From: Hyphomonas sp.
Lineage (GTDB): Bacteria > Pseudomonadota > Alphaproteobacteria > Caulobacterales > Hyphomonadaceae
Direction of reading: 5' to 3'
DNA length: 64,000 nucleotides
NCBI RefSeq assembly: GCF_018402285.1
Contig: NZ_JAGYJH010000006.1
Span: 248,847 to 312,846, forward strand
Below are positions 29,394 through 38,917 of this stretch, one piece after another. The first letter of the stretch is position 1, and each line of letters opens with the position of its first letter. The position numbers and the translations under genes were made by a program. The notes under the pieces were generated by a model that was not told the origin of the DNA, searched no databases, and saw nothing but the letters and a program-made list of their open reading frames with translations.

Positions 29394-30289
29394 TGCGCGC
29401 TTTCGGTTGGCTTATCCTGGTCCTGTCCATCGTTGGACTGGTCATTGCCTCAAACGTTTTCTACATCGTCCGCCAGTCCGAGCAGGCCATCGTGCTTGAA
29501 GTCGGCCGCCCGGTCGGCATCATCAATGCGCCGGGTACGGATCAGGCGGGTCTTCACATGAAGATCCCCGTCTATCAGCAGGTCGAGATTCTCGACAAAC
29601 GCAACCTTGGTCTTGATGTCGAAGGCATCCAGGTCATCGCATCTGACCAGCGCCGGCTGCAGGTCGATGCGTTCGTGCGCTGGCGTATCAGCGATCCGCT
29701 CCTCTACTATCAAAGCTTCCGCACCGAGCGCGTCGCGGCCCAGCAGATCAACACGGTCACTGTCGCAGCGATCCGCGCTGTTCTGGGTGATGTGCCGGTT
29801 CCGGAAATCATCTCCGGACAGCGCGCCGCGCTGATGGGTGATATCCGCACTAATGTGAACCGGGAACTGGCAAAGGCCGGGGTCGACATCATCGATGTCC
29901 GTATCCGGCAGGCAGACCTTCCCAACGAAGTTGCCGAAGGCGTCTATGAGCGGATGCGGACAGCACGTCTGCAGGAAGCCCAGCGCATTCGTTCGGAAGG
30001 GGAGGAGCGGGCCCGCCTGATCCGCGCCCAGGCCGAACGCGAGCAGACCGTTCTGGAAGCCCAGGCTCGTGAAGCCGCCGAGAAGGTTCGCGGTGAGGGC
30101 GATGCCCGCGCCACCGAAATCTATGCGACGGCCTACAACAAGGATGCCGAATTCTTCCGCTTCCAGCGCGCGCTGGTGGCTTGCGAAAAAGCAATCCAGC
30201 AGGGAACGCAGCTGGTCATCAGCCCCGGTTCGATGGGTATCTGTGACCAGTTCTTCGACAGCGCCCGCGCTGCCGGAACCCCGCGCTAG
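29393..30289 (+). CDS. hflC: Protease modulator HflC
   Basis: SPFH domain; NVFYIVRQSEQAIVLEVGRPVG. Confidence 0.95.
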   Translation: MRAFGWLILVLSIVGLVIASNVFYIVRQSEQAIVLEVGRPVGIINAPGTDQAGLHMKIPVYQQVEILDKRNLGLDVEGIQVIASDQRRLQVDAFVRWRISDPLLYYQSFRTERVAAQQINTVTVAAIRAVLGDVPVPEIISGQRAALMGDIRTNVNRELAKAGVDIIDVRIRQADLPNEVAEGVYERMRTARLQEAQRIRSEGEERARLIRAQAEREQTVLEAQAREAAEKVRGEGDARATEIYATAYNKDAEFFRFQRALVACEKAIQQGTQLVISPGSMGICDQFFDSARAAGTPR

Positions 30290-30307
30290 CCGGCTGCGGG
30301 CTGCGCG

Positions 30308-30508
30308 ATGAGCGCGATCACGCTCGCCCTTGCCGGTTTCGGCGTCTGGCTGCTGGTGGAAGGCGCGCTTTGCGCCATCGCGCCGGACTACATGCGCCGG
30401 ATTGGCCAGCTATTGTCCAACATGCCAGCCCGCGATCTTGCGATCGGCGGGCTGGTGGTTGCAGCCCTGGGCGTCGGGCTCCTGATGCTGGCAGTGCGAA
30501 CAGCCTGA
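30308..30508 (+). CDS. DUF2065 family small membrane protein
   Basis: ALAGFGVWLLVEGALCAIAPDYMRRIGQLL, position downstream of hflKC. Confidence 0.82.
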   Translation: MSAITLALAGFGVWLLVEGALCAIAPDYMRRIGQLLSNMPARDLAIGGLVVAALGVGLLMLAVRTA

Positions 30509-30597
30509 GACTGTTGCAACTGGCGGCTAAAGCGCCATAGTCATCGTTAAAGACATTCCAGGCACGCCGGGCCTCATACCTGCCGCGCGCCAGAGAA

Positions 30598-32076
30598 ATG
30601 ACCGTGAAGGGAGTCACCTCCACCATGATCCGGACCGCCGCCGCGGTGTTTGCCCTGATATGCGTCATGGCCCCTGTCAGTCTCGCCCAGACGGGCGGCA
30701 GCCTGTCGCGTCCCGGCGTTCCGGCCGATGCCAGGACCGCGCCGCAAAGTTTCAGCGCGCTGTCGAAGCGCCTTATGCCGGCCGTGGTCAACATCTCGAC
30801 CTCTCAGGTTGTGGCAACCCGCCTGCCGACCTTCCCGGAAGGCTCGCCAGCCGAGCGGTTCAACGAATATTTCGGCCGCAATGATGACGGCTTCCAGCGG
30901 CAGGGCTCACTCGGATCAGGCTTTGTCATCAGCGCGGACGGGTACATCGTCACCAACAATCACGTGATCGAGAAAGCAGACACGATCGAGGTGACCTTCT
31001 CCGACGGCCGCACGCTGGATGCCAAGATCATCGGACGGGACAAGGACACCGACATAGCTGTCCTCAAGATTTCCTCGCGCACGCCGTTGCCCTTCGTGGA
31101 CCTTGCCGACAGTGACGAGGCCGAGGTCGGCGACTGGGTGATTGCCATCGGCAACCCGCTCGGCTTTGGCGGTTCGGTATCGGCGGGCATCATTTCGGCG
31201 ACGGGCCGCGACCTCAATACGGGGCGGTCGGACAATTTCATCCAGACCGACGCGGCCATCAACCAGGGTAATTCCGGCGGGCCGCTGTTCAATCTGAACG
31301 GCCAGGTTGTGGGCGTGAATACGGCCATCATCTCCCAGTCGGGCGGGTCCATCGGGCTTGGTTTTTCGGTTCCCTCCAACACCGTCAAACGCATTTCCGC
31401 GGCGCTCATCAAGGATGGCCGGGTGAGCCGCCCCTGGCTCGGCGTGAACGTGCAGGATGCTGACGCGTCCCTGATCAAGGCCTACCGGGCCAAGGGCACG
31501 ACCGGCGCGATTGTCACCCGCATCACCGATGCCAGCCCCGCCGCCAAGGCGAAGCTGGAAGTGGGGGATCTCATCCTCTCCATCGACGGTCGGACGGTCG
31601 CCGGTGTCCGCGACATGACCCGCCAGCTTTCGGAAAAGCCGATCGGCAAGGCGGTGACGTTCAGCATCGTGCGCGATGGCCGCCAGCGCGATGTTCCGGT
31701 GATCCTCGGCGAGCTGCCCGACGAGGACGAACCGGCAACTGCCGCTCCGTCTGAAACAGCCGGCATGTCGAATGATCTCGGCGCCGATCTCGTCGCGCTT
31801 GATGATGATGTCCGCCGCCGGTTCGGCGCGCCCCGCGACATGAACGGCGTGGCCGTGACGGCCGTGAGCACGCGCGGACGGGCCTACAACAAGCTGCGCA
31901 AGGGCGATGTGATCGTGGAAGTGAACTTCCAGCCGGTCAGCGCGGTGGCCGATGTGATCAAGCGGCTCGACACCGCCATGCAGTCGCCCAACCAGCCGAT
32001 CCTGATCCGCGTGAAGCGGCGCGGCGAGACCGGCGGGTGGTTTGACCAGTTCGTCTCCATCGAGATCAAGAAATAG
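30598..32076 (+). CDS. Do family serine endopeptidase (DegP/MucD-like)
   Basis: GSGFVISADGYIVTNNHVIEKA, TDIAVLKI, QGNSGGPLFNLNGQVVGVNTAI, two PDZ domains. Confidence 0.94.
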   Translation: MTVKGVTSTMIRTAAAVFALICVMAPVSLAQTGGSLSRPGVPADARTAPQSFSALSKRLMPAVVNISTSQVVATRLPTFPEGSPAERFNEYFGRNDDGFQRQGSLGSGFVISADGYIVTNNHVIEKADTIEVTFSDGRTLDAKIIGRDKDTDIAVLKISSRTPLPFVDLADSDEAEVGDWVIAIGNPLGFGGSVSAGIISATGRDLNTGRSDNFIQTDAAINQGNSGGPLFNLNGQVVGVNTAIISQSGGSIGLGFSVPSNTVKRISAALIKDGRVSRPWLGVNVQDADASLIKAYRAKGTTGAIVTRITDASPAAKAKLEVGDLILSIDGRTVAGVRDMTRQLSEKPIGKAVTFSIVRDGRQRDVPVILGELPDEDEPATAAPSETAGMSNDLGADLVALDDDVRRRFGAPRDMNGVAVTAVSTRGRAYNKLRKGDVIVEVNFQPVSAVADVIKRLDTAMQSPNQPILIRVKRRGETGGWFDQFVSIEIKK

Positions 32077-32230
32077 GGGAATTCTCCGGTGTTTTCAGGG
32101 CCTGGCGGGGATGACGCTGCGTCACAGTCCTGTCAAACATTAGGGAAAACATGCCGAATTGGCTCGCCAAGGGCGGCAACGCACGCTAAGGACTGCACAA
32201 ACTGACCTTTTGACGGGCTGAGGCAGAGAT

Positions 32231-32317
32231 ATGATCCATCCTTCCCTGATTGCGATTGCCGCTATTGTTATTGTGTTCGCCATCCTGAATCTCATAGAGT
32301 TCAAGCGTCTCGATTAA
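32231..32317 (+). CDS. 28-aa single-TM small protein MIHPSLIAIAAIVIVFAILNLIEFKRLD
   Basis: Clean ORF with single hydrophobic helix then charged NLIEFKRLD tail, just upstream of the exchanger gene; missed by the 60-aa cutoff. Confidence 0.6.
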   Translation: MIHPSLIAIAAIVIVFAILNLIEFKRLD

Positions 32318-32335
32318 CGCTCAGGGGAGCAGGCG

Positions 32336-33328
32336 GTGCCCGATCCCATCCTGCTCATTTCCCTTTTTGGCGGGCTGCTGCTCATGGCGGTTGCCGGCGA
32401 CCTGCTTGTGCGGGGCGCGCTCGGATTAGGCCGTGCGATGGGCGTCTCGCCCCTGGTTGCGGGTATCTTCATTGTCGGTTTCGGCACGTCGGCGCCCGAG
32501 ATGTTCATCTCGGCCAATGCCGCACTTAACGGCAATCCCGGCCTCGCTATCGGCAATATCGTCGGCTCCAACATTGCCAACCTCCTCATGGTCGCGGCCA
32601 TTCCGGCGCTGTTTTTCCCCTACCGTACAGGCGGGACCGGGCAGGGGCGGGCCTTGTTCATGCTGCTCCTCGCTACCGGCATCTGGATCGGCATGACGGC
32701 CATCATGCCGCTCGATCCGCTGATGGGCATCTGCTTCCTGTTCGTGCTGGTCGGCTATACCGGTCTCTCGATCTTTGCCGCGCGGCATGACGAACTCGCC
32801 GGGCGCGGCGTTGCCGATGGCGAGCCGGCCGTGACCATCAATCCTCCTGTCTGGCGGGCAATTTTTTATGTGCCGCTGGGCATTGCTGGCCTTCTCTATG
32901 CATCGGGCATGATCATTACCGGCGGTGAAGGCGTGGCGCGGCATCTGGGAGTGCCTGATGAGTGGATCGGTCTGACCATCCTGGCGCTGGGCACGTCGCT
33001 GCCGGAGATCGGCGCGGGGCTGGCGGCCGCATTCCGCCAGCGGGGCGATGTGGTGGCAGGAAACATCCTCGGCTCCAACGTGTTCAACCTTCTGGGCGCG
33101 GGCGGGATTGTGGCCCTCTTCGGGCCGTTTGAAGTGGCGCCGATGTTCCTGCGCTATGACCACTGGGTCATGGGGATAACGGCGCTGCTGTTCGCGGTGC
33201 TGATACTGCTGCGTGTGCGGATGGGACGGCTTCTGGGCGTTCTGCTGCTGCTGATCTATGCGGCGTACATCTACGGTCTGGTAACGGGCACGAACCTGCT
33301 GGCGCTGGCGCAGATGGTGACGGGATGA
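32336..33328 (+). CDS. Calcium/sodium antiporter (CaCA family, YrbG-like)
   Basis: Duplicated alpha repeats FIVGFGTSAPEMFISANAALNGNPGLAIGNIVGSNIANL and LALGTSLPEIGAGLAAAFRQRGDVVAGNILGSNVFN; GTG start. Confidence 0.92.
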   Translation: MPDPILLISLFGGLLLMAVAGDLLVRGALGLGRAMGVSPLVAGIFIVGFGTSAPEMFISANAALNGNPGLAIGNIVGSNIANLLMVAAIPALFFPYRTGGTGQGRALFMLLLATGIWIGMTAIMPLDPLMGICFLFVLVGYTGLSIFAARHDELAGRGVADGEPAVTINPPVWRAIFYVPLGIAGLLYASGMIITGGEGVARHLGVPDEWIGLTILALGTSLPEIGAGLAAAFRQRGDVVAGNILGSNVFNLLGAGGIVALFGPFEVAPMFLRYDHWVMGITALLFAVLILLRVRMGRLLGVLLLLIYAAYIYGLVTGTNLLALAQMVTG

Positions 33329-34077
33329 CACCCAAAGGCGCGCTGGTGACAGGGGCGGGCGGCCGCCTTGGCCGGGCCATGGCCGAGGCGCTTGGCGCCG
33401 ATGGATGGGCGGTAGCGGTGCATTACCGGGGCTCTGCCGAGGGCGCCGAGGAGACAGCGGCAACAATTCGCTCGGCTGGCGGACGGGCCGAAATCATCGC
33501 GTGTGACCTCTCTGACGAGGCCCGGAGGGCGTCACTGCTTGGCCAAGTCCGGTCAATCCTGGCCCTTCCGGTGACGCTTCTGGTCAATTCGGCCTCCACG
33601 TTTACCAGCGACAGCACGGCCGGGCATACACGCGAAGGCTGGGACCATCACTTCGAGCCAAACCTGCGCGCGCCGGTTCATCTTGCCCAGCAGCTGGCCG
33701 CAAACCTTCCCGATGGAGAGCGCGGGCTGGTCGTCAACCTGATCGACCAGAAGGTGCTCAAGCTCAATCCGCTGTTCTTCACCTATACCCTCTCCAAGGC
33801 GGCGTTGTGGCAGGCGACGCGGATGCTGGCGCAGGGACTGGCGCCGAATGTGCGGGTCAACGCCATCGCGCCAGGGCCAACACTGCAGAGCGTCCACCAG
33901 AGCGACGCGCAGTTTGCCGCCGAGCGGGCCGCCACGCTGACCGGCGAGGGCAGCAACCCGGAGGAGATCGTCCGGGCTCTGCGCTATCTGGTTTCGGCCT
34001 CCAGTGTGACCGGCCAGATGATTGCGTCGGATGGCGGTCAGCATCTCATGTGGCAGACGCCCGACACCCAGATTTGA
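33325..34077 (+). CDS. SDR family oxidoreductase
   Basis: ALVTGAGGRLGRAMAEAL, LVNSAST, YTLSKAALWQATR; overlaps upstream stop. Confidence 0.87.
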   Translation: MTPKGALVTGAGGRLGRAMAEALGADGWAVAVHYRGSAEGAEETAATIRSAGGRAEIIACDLSDEARRASLLGQVRSILALPVTLLVNSASTFTSDSTAGHTREGWDHHFEPNLRAPVHLAQQLAANLPDGERGLVVNLIDQKVLKLNPLFFTYTLSKAALWQATRMLAQGLAPNVRVNAIAPGPTLQSVHQSDAQFAAERAATLTGEGSNPEEIVRALRYLVSASSVTGQMIASDGGQHLMWQTPDTQI

Positions 34078-34087
34078 GAGACTGACA

Positions 34088-35125
34088 ATGAACTTTTCCT
34101 CCGACACGGCCGCGCCGGCCCACCCATCCGTGCTGGAGGCGATGATGCGGGCCAATAGCGGGCCTGCTCCCAGCTATGGCGCCGACAAAGTGACAGCCCG
34201 GGTCCGGGCACAGCTGGCGCGCGTATTCGAGACGGACGATTTCGATTTCTGGATCACGCCGTCGGGCACAGCGGCGAACGCGCTGGCGCTGTCCTGTTTC
34301 TGCCCGCCGATCCATTCGGTGATCTGTCACCAGGAAGCGCATATCCAGATGGATGAGCGCGGAGCCGTGGAGTTCTTCACCGGCGGCGGCCGGCTGCACC
34401 TCATGCCGGGCGAGGGAGCAAAGCTCGATCATGATCTGTTTGCGGAGTATCTGCTCAATTATGATCCAGGCTTTGTGCACGCCACGCCCCCGGCGGTGCT
34501 GTCGCTGACCAATCTTACCGAATGCGGCACAGCCTATTCGGCCGATGAGGTCGCCCGGTTTGCGAAGCGCGCAAACCTCGGCGGCCTTGCGGTGCACCTG
34601 GACGGTGCGCGCTTTGGAAATGCGCTGGCGCATACCGGCGCCAGCCCCGCGCAGATGAGCTGGCAGGCCGGCGTGGACGTGCTGACGCTGGGGCTGACCA
34701 AGACCGGCGCGCTCAGCTGCGATGTTGTGATCCTGTTTGGGCAGGCCAAGGCAAAGGGCAAGGAGCTGCGCGCGCGGGCCAAGCGTGCAGGCCACATGCC
34801 AGCCAAGATGCGCTTCCTGGCGGCGCAGGCCGAGGCGATGCTGGAGGGCGGGTTGTGGCTCGATCTTTCGCGCCACGCCAATGCGATGGCGCAGAAGCTG
34901 GCGGCGGTGTTCCGCGAGGACAGCATTGAGCTGGCCTGGGATGTTCAGGGCAATGAGGTTTTTGCTCTGCTTGACCCCCATGACATCGACAAGCTGCAGG
35001 AGGACGGCGCAGCCTTCTATGCCGAGTGGCCGGGCGGATCGAGCCGGTTTGTGTGTTCCTGGGCGACCACAGAGGCAGAGATCGAAAGTGTACGCGAAAC
35101 GCTGAAGCGGCCTATGCGGAAGTAG
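34088..35125 (+). CDS. Low-specificity L-threonine aldolase-like PLP enzyme
   Basis: NFSSDTAAPAHPSVLEAMMRAN, VHLDGARFGNALAHTG, LGLTKTGALSCDVVI. Confidence 0.87.
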   Translation: MNFSSDTAAPAHPSVLEAMMRANSGPAPSYGADKVTARVRAQLARVFETDDFDFWITPSGTAANALALSCFCPPIHSVICHQEAHIQMDERGAVEFFTGGGRLHLMPGEGAKLDHDLFAEYLLNYDPGFVHATPPAVLSLTNLTECGTAYSADEVARFAKRANLGGLAVHLDGARFGNALAHTGASPAQMSWQAGVDVLTLGLTKTGALSCDVVILFGQAKAKGKELRARAKRAGHMPAKMRFLAAQAEAMLEGGLWLDLSRHANAMAQKLAAVFREDSIELAWDVQGNEVFALLDPHDIDKLQEDGAAFYAEWPGGSSRFVCSWATTEAEIESVRETLKRPMRK

Positions 35126-35744
35126 GCGTTAGTGCCTTGCCGAGCCAGCCCTGCAGTGTGCTGATGACTTTGCTAAAGTCGATGGGGGCCGAGGTCGCGC
35201 CGCCGAGCAGCTCCTGGTGGAGGCTCATGACGAGCAGGGGAGAGAGGGCGGCCAGCGCCGCAGCGCGCAGGGCCGCCTCGTCCTGCGGGGCGCCGGGGGT
35301 GGCCCGGAGTTTGTCTGAAACAGCGTTCAGGGCAGGCTCGAGCACCTTTTCAAGGTACGCCTGGCCGATGGTTTCGTCGGCGAGGCCTTCGATCAGGCCG
35401 AAGGCGTGGGCCCGGATGAACCCGCCAAGGCGCATGCCGGCTTCAGAGATGCGGAAATATTCCTCGAAGGCGGTGGCTGGGTTGGCCGAGGGCAGGGCGA
35501 CGACAGCCCAGAGGGGCGCGCCCTTGCGGCCGATGTTTTCGAGGATTTCGATGATGAGGCCCTGCCGGTCTCCGAAATAATGGCGCAGGGTCGGCTCAGA
35601 CGCATTCATCGCCTGGGCGAACTGGCGCAGCGAGGGGCGACGCAAATCGGCGGAGAGGGCAAAATCGGTCAGCGCGTCGAGCAGGGCGGCGCGTTTGGCG
35701 TCAAAGTCATGATTGCGGGCGCCCGCTGGCCTTGGCATTCGCAA
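35112..35744 (-). CDS. TetR family transcriptional regulator
   Basis: N-terminal HTH ALLDALTDFALSADLRRPSLRQFAQAMNASEPTLRHYFGDRQGLIIEIL. Confidence 0.85.
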   Translation of the reverse strand: MRMPRPAGARNHDFDAKRAALLDALTDFALSADLRRPSLRQFAQAMNASEPTLRHYFGDRQGLIIEILENIGRKGAPLWAVVALPSANPATAFEEYFRISEAGMRLGGFIRAHAFGLIEGLADETIGQAYLEKVLEPALNAVSDKLRATPGAPQDEAALRAAALAALSPLLVMSLHQELLGGATSAPIDFSKVISTLQGWLGKALTPTSA

Positions 35745-35847
35745 ACTCTCCCTGCGGCGCCGGAATCGGGCGCATCCCCATTTCCTACATCACACCGGAG
35801 GCGATACCCGTCAACGCGGGCGATTCACGCGGGGCGGAGAGAAAATT

Positions 35848-36226
35848 AGACCAGATGGCCAATAAGCCGGGTTCTGTTCGTCCCTTGCGGGATCTGGCAG
35901 CCATTCCTCTGGGGCGTTCATTGCTGAACGCCTCGGCGCGACGCACCCGGGGCACGGGCGGCGGACAGCCCATATGTGCCCCCTACTTGGTCTTGCTCCG
36001 GGCGGGGTTTGCCATGCCAGCCCTGTTACCAGCGCTGCGGTGGGCTCTTACCCCACCCTTTCACCCTTACCCTCGGGCTGAAGCCTTCGGGCGGTTTCCT
36101 TTCTGTGGCACTTTCCCTCGGCTCACGCCGGGCGGCCGTTAGCCGTCGCCCTGTCCACCTGGAGCCCGGACTTTCCTCCAGCATGGGGTTACCCCCATAC
36201 CAGCGGCTGCCCGGCCATCTGGTCTG
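35848..36226 (-). ncRNA. rnpB: RNase P RNA (bacterial class A)
   Basis: Minus strand has GGAGGAAAGTCCGGGCTCC near the 5' end and GACGAACAGAACCCGGCTTA near the 3' end, with terminal complementarity CAGACCAGATGGCC/GGCCATCTGGTCT. Confidence 0.95.
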
Positions 36227-36423
36227 GTGGGGGATATAGGGGAAGTGCAGGCGCAGCGCAAATCAAGGGCAAGTGAGGAGGGCGGTTGCAGGTGGGGCTG
36301 TCCCTTCCGTCCGCTTCGCCTCCATCTCCCGCGCTTGGCAGGGGAGGATGATCCCCTCGCCTGCTCGGGCGCAGCGGACAGACCGAAGGGGATGCTGCGC
36401 CACGATTCAGGCCCCAAACGCAA

Positions 36424-36960
36424 GAAGGCACGAACCCCTTTCGGACTTCGTGCCTTCCCGTGTGTTTCGAATCGGTCTACCGAGACACTGTGCTAGCACT
36501 CGATTTCGGTCTTCGATCGACATCAAGGCTCTGGAGACAATCCGTTCGAGCGGATTCCCTTTCATCACCTTCCAGACCCGGACGTTCGCCTTTTCAGGCG
36601 CACGGTTCCGTTTCCGTCGCCGCCGTGCACAACCGGGGGGTTGCCTGCACGCGGCTGACCGCCTGCGGTTACCATTGCTGGCACTCACTTCTTGGTCACC
36701 GTTTACGGATCGTGCCCCGTTACGGCATACGGCCCCGATCGGTGGGTCTAGTTCCCGCCTCACGGCCATCGCCTGCTTTATCCCTTCATCTCCGCCGGGG
36801 TCCTTTGCGTGGCCGGTCTCCCGGCTTTGCTCCTGACCCGGTTTCGTCCGGGGGCGATGGACTTGGCCTTCGGTTCCTCTGGCAGGTTTGCTCCTGCGGG
36901 GAGTTCCGTTGGCTTACCGAAACGATCTCACAAGGCCTCGCCTGAGTCGAGACCCTGTCC
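36424..36960 (-). ncRNA. Candidate large structured non-coding RNA, family unassigned
   Basis: No credible CDS; on the minus strand GNRA-capped hairpins GCCGG-GAGA-CCGGC (36812-36825), CGCCT-GAAA-AGGCG (36587-36600), GAAGGCACGAAGTCC-GAAA-GGGGTTCGTGCCTTC (36424-36457), plus other nested helices. Confidence 0.5.
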
Positions 36961-37343
36961 AGATTTTTTCTCGTCAGGCGAGAAGAATCTCACAGGTTTC
37001 GTTGCGGCTGTGGAATGATTTTGAGCCTCCAGAGAAAAACTTAACAAAATCAACCGGACAAGGATCAATCCTTTCCAGGCTTGCAGGCGCTCGGAGGTCC
37101 TGCGCAGGGGGTGTTCGTCCAACTCGTCCGCAGACGGTGTATTATTTGCGACGAGATCTAAGTGATATGTCCCTGGCTTCCCGGCTCTGCTCATCCGCAG
37201 AATGGCCGGGTGTCGGGATGCAGTTCCCTGCGGACAGGCACGCCTCATTTCCTGTCGCTCCTGTAATGAGTGCGGGCATTGGGCGCACCTACAACAGCTC
37301 CGCGAATGCAAGGTTTTTTTCTTGGGCGGAGCATGCCACAACC

Positions 37344-38225
37344 ATGGGGATGCTCGAGCGCTGGCGACCCGACTTCATCGATCCTGCTGTCCGGGCTGTG
37401 CGCCGGCTGGTGCGCCCGGATGTGCGCATAGTGACCGGGGGCGTGGCCTTCTATGCGCTGTTTTCGATCTTCCCGCTTATCTACATGACGCTGACGCTGC
37501 TGACATTTTTCCTGCCGCCGGAACTGGCGCACCAGCTGGCCAAGCCTGTGACGAATTTCTTCAGCCAGAGTGTGGAGCCGCTGACCTTTGAGGAGGTGGA
37601 CGCGATCCAGAAGATGACACCGGCAGGGCTGAGCCTGCGGGCGTTCCTGGCGGCGGTGCTGGTCCTCTTCACGGCGACCTCAGGGGCCAAGGCCCTGATT
37701 ACCGGCATAAGGATGATTGCGGGCACGGCAGACCGGACGCGGTTTGCGCGGTTTCAGGGCACCTCGCTGCTGCTCACGGCCACGCTGATCCTTGGCGTTT
37801 GGTTGCTGGGCGCGATGCAGCTCATCGCGACGGTGGCGGTGCAGGAGGCAGGGGGCTTTGCGGTGCGCTTTGCCAACGAGATCACGACGCTTGTCGACTC
37901 GCTATGGATCTCAAAGGGGATTGCGAGCTTTGCCGTGTTCTACCTGATCCTCGTGATGTCGCTGCGCGGGCATGTGCGGCAGGGGACACGCGCGCTGGCG
38001 GCCGGGGCAGGGGTCGCGGCGGTTGCCTTCCTCGGGGTGACGTTCCTGTTCCAGCTTTACCTGCACTATTCGGTGCTGGGCACGATCTATGGCGCGATTG
38101 CCTCGCTGATCTTCGGCTTTATCTGGCTCTCGGCGTCGGTGTCTTCGCTGCTGCTCGGGGCGGCGCTGGCGACCGAATGGGCCCATGCCTGGGGCGAGGA
38201 TGAGCCTCAGGAAGCCGGCGCGTAG
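37344..38225 (+). CDS. YihY/virulence factor BrkB family protein
   Basis: DVRIVTGGVAFYALFSIFPLIYMTLTLLTFFL, FQLYLHYSVLGTIYGAIASLIFGFIWLSASVSSLLLGA; ATG at 37344 chosen. Confidence 0.88.
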   Translation: MGMLERWRPDFIDPAVRAVRRLVRPDVRIVTGGVAFYALFSIFPLIYMTLTLLTFFLPPELAHQLAKPVTNFFSQSVEPLTFEEVDAIQKMTPAGLSLRAFLAAVLVLFTATSGAKALITGIRMIAGTADRTRFARFQGTSLLLTATLILGVWLLGAMQLIATVAVQEAGGFAVRFANEITTLVDSLWISKGIASFAVFYLILVMSLRGHVRQGTRALAAGAGVAAVAFLGVTFLFQLYLHYSVLGTIYGAIASLIFGFIWLSASVSSLLLGAALATEWAHAWGEDEPQEAGA

Positions 38226-38917
38226 GCCGCTGCGATCTGGGCGAGGCGGCGGAGGGTATCTGCGTCCGCCATGCCGGTGATGCTGGCGGGCATCCAGCGG
38301 CGCTGAAAGGCGCGCAGGGCAGCGGGGACATCCGTGATGTCATAGCCAATGGCAGCGAGATGCGCGTTGAGGCGCGAGGCGTCGCCACCCGACCAGACGC
38401 AAGCTGCGCCGGTATCAGGCTGGGGCCAGAGGCCGAGGCCCGCTTCGGCGAGGCGTTGCCAGGGGAAGTGCTCGCCGGGGTCGATCTTCCGGCTGGGGGC
38501 GATGTCGGAGTGGCCGACCAGGCCTTTGGGCGGGATCGCGTAGTGGGCCATGATCTGGCGGGAGAGGGCGATGACGGCCGCGACCTGGACGTCCGGATAG
38601 GGCGGGAGCTGGCCGCCGGGGGCGGGATAGTCATGGCCGCCATTGACGATCTCGATGCCGACGGAGCGGGAGTTGAGGTCGTCCAGGCCCTGCCATTTGG
38701 AGACACCGGCGTGCCAGGCGCGGCCATTCTCGGCCACCAGACGGACAATCCGGCCGTCTTCGCGGACCATGTAGTGCGCCGAGACCTTAGCCTCCGGATC
38801 GCGCATGCGGGCGAGGGCGGCGTCGCCCGATTCCATGCCGGTGTAGTGGAGGACGAGGAGGGAGACGGGGTGTTTCCGGTCGTCGAAATTCGGGCTGGGG
38901 GCGTCTTCAATATGCAT
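38207..38917 (-). CDS. ampD: N-acetylmuramoyl-L-alanine amidase (AmpD-like)
   Basis: LLVLHYTGMESGDAAL, VSAHYMVREDGRIVRLV, WHAGVSKW, VGHSDIAPSRKIDPGEHFPW, C-terminal PG-binding-like region. Confidence 0.88.
   Translation of the reverse strand: MHIEDAPSPNFDDRKHPVSLLVLHYTGMESGDAALARMRDPEAKVSAHYMVREDGRIVRLVAENGRAWHAGVSKWQGLDDLNSRSVGIEIVNGGHDYPAPGGQLPPYPDVQVAAVIALSRQIMAHYAIPPKGLVGHSDIAPSRKIDPGEHFPWQRLAEAGLGLWPQPDTGAACVWSGGDASRLNAHLAAIGYDITDVPAALRAFQRRWMPASITGMADADTLRRLAQIAAAYAPAS

Noticed and set aside
36273-36945. Several 80-190 aa ORFs in both strands (e.g. 36273-36836, 36460-36945, 36407-36769)
   Set aside because: Arg/Ser/Pro/Cys-rich, overlapping in different frames, no motifs; they look like translations of a structural RNA locus.
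36424-36960. tmRNA (two-piece alphaproteobacterial) or group II intron as the identity of the structured interval
   Set aside because: I found no tag ORF starting with an Ala-Asn-Asp-Asn type sequence, no T-arm/CCA end, and no domain V motif; a covariance-model scan is still needed.
36888-37343. Long in-frame N-terminal extension of YihY (ORF track 36888-38225)
   Set aside because: The extension has no YihY-like character and lies in non-coding, structured sequence; ATG at 37344 gives a normal YihY start.
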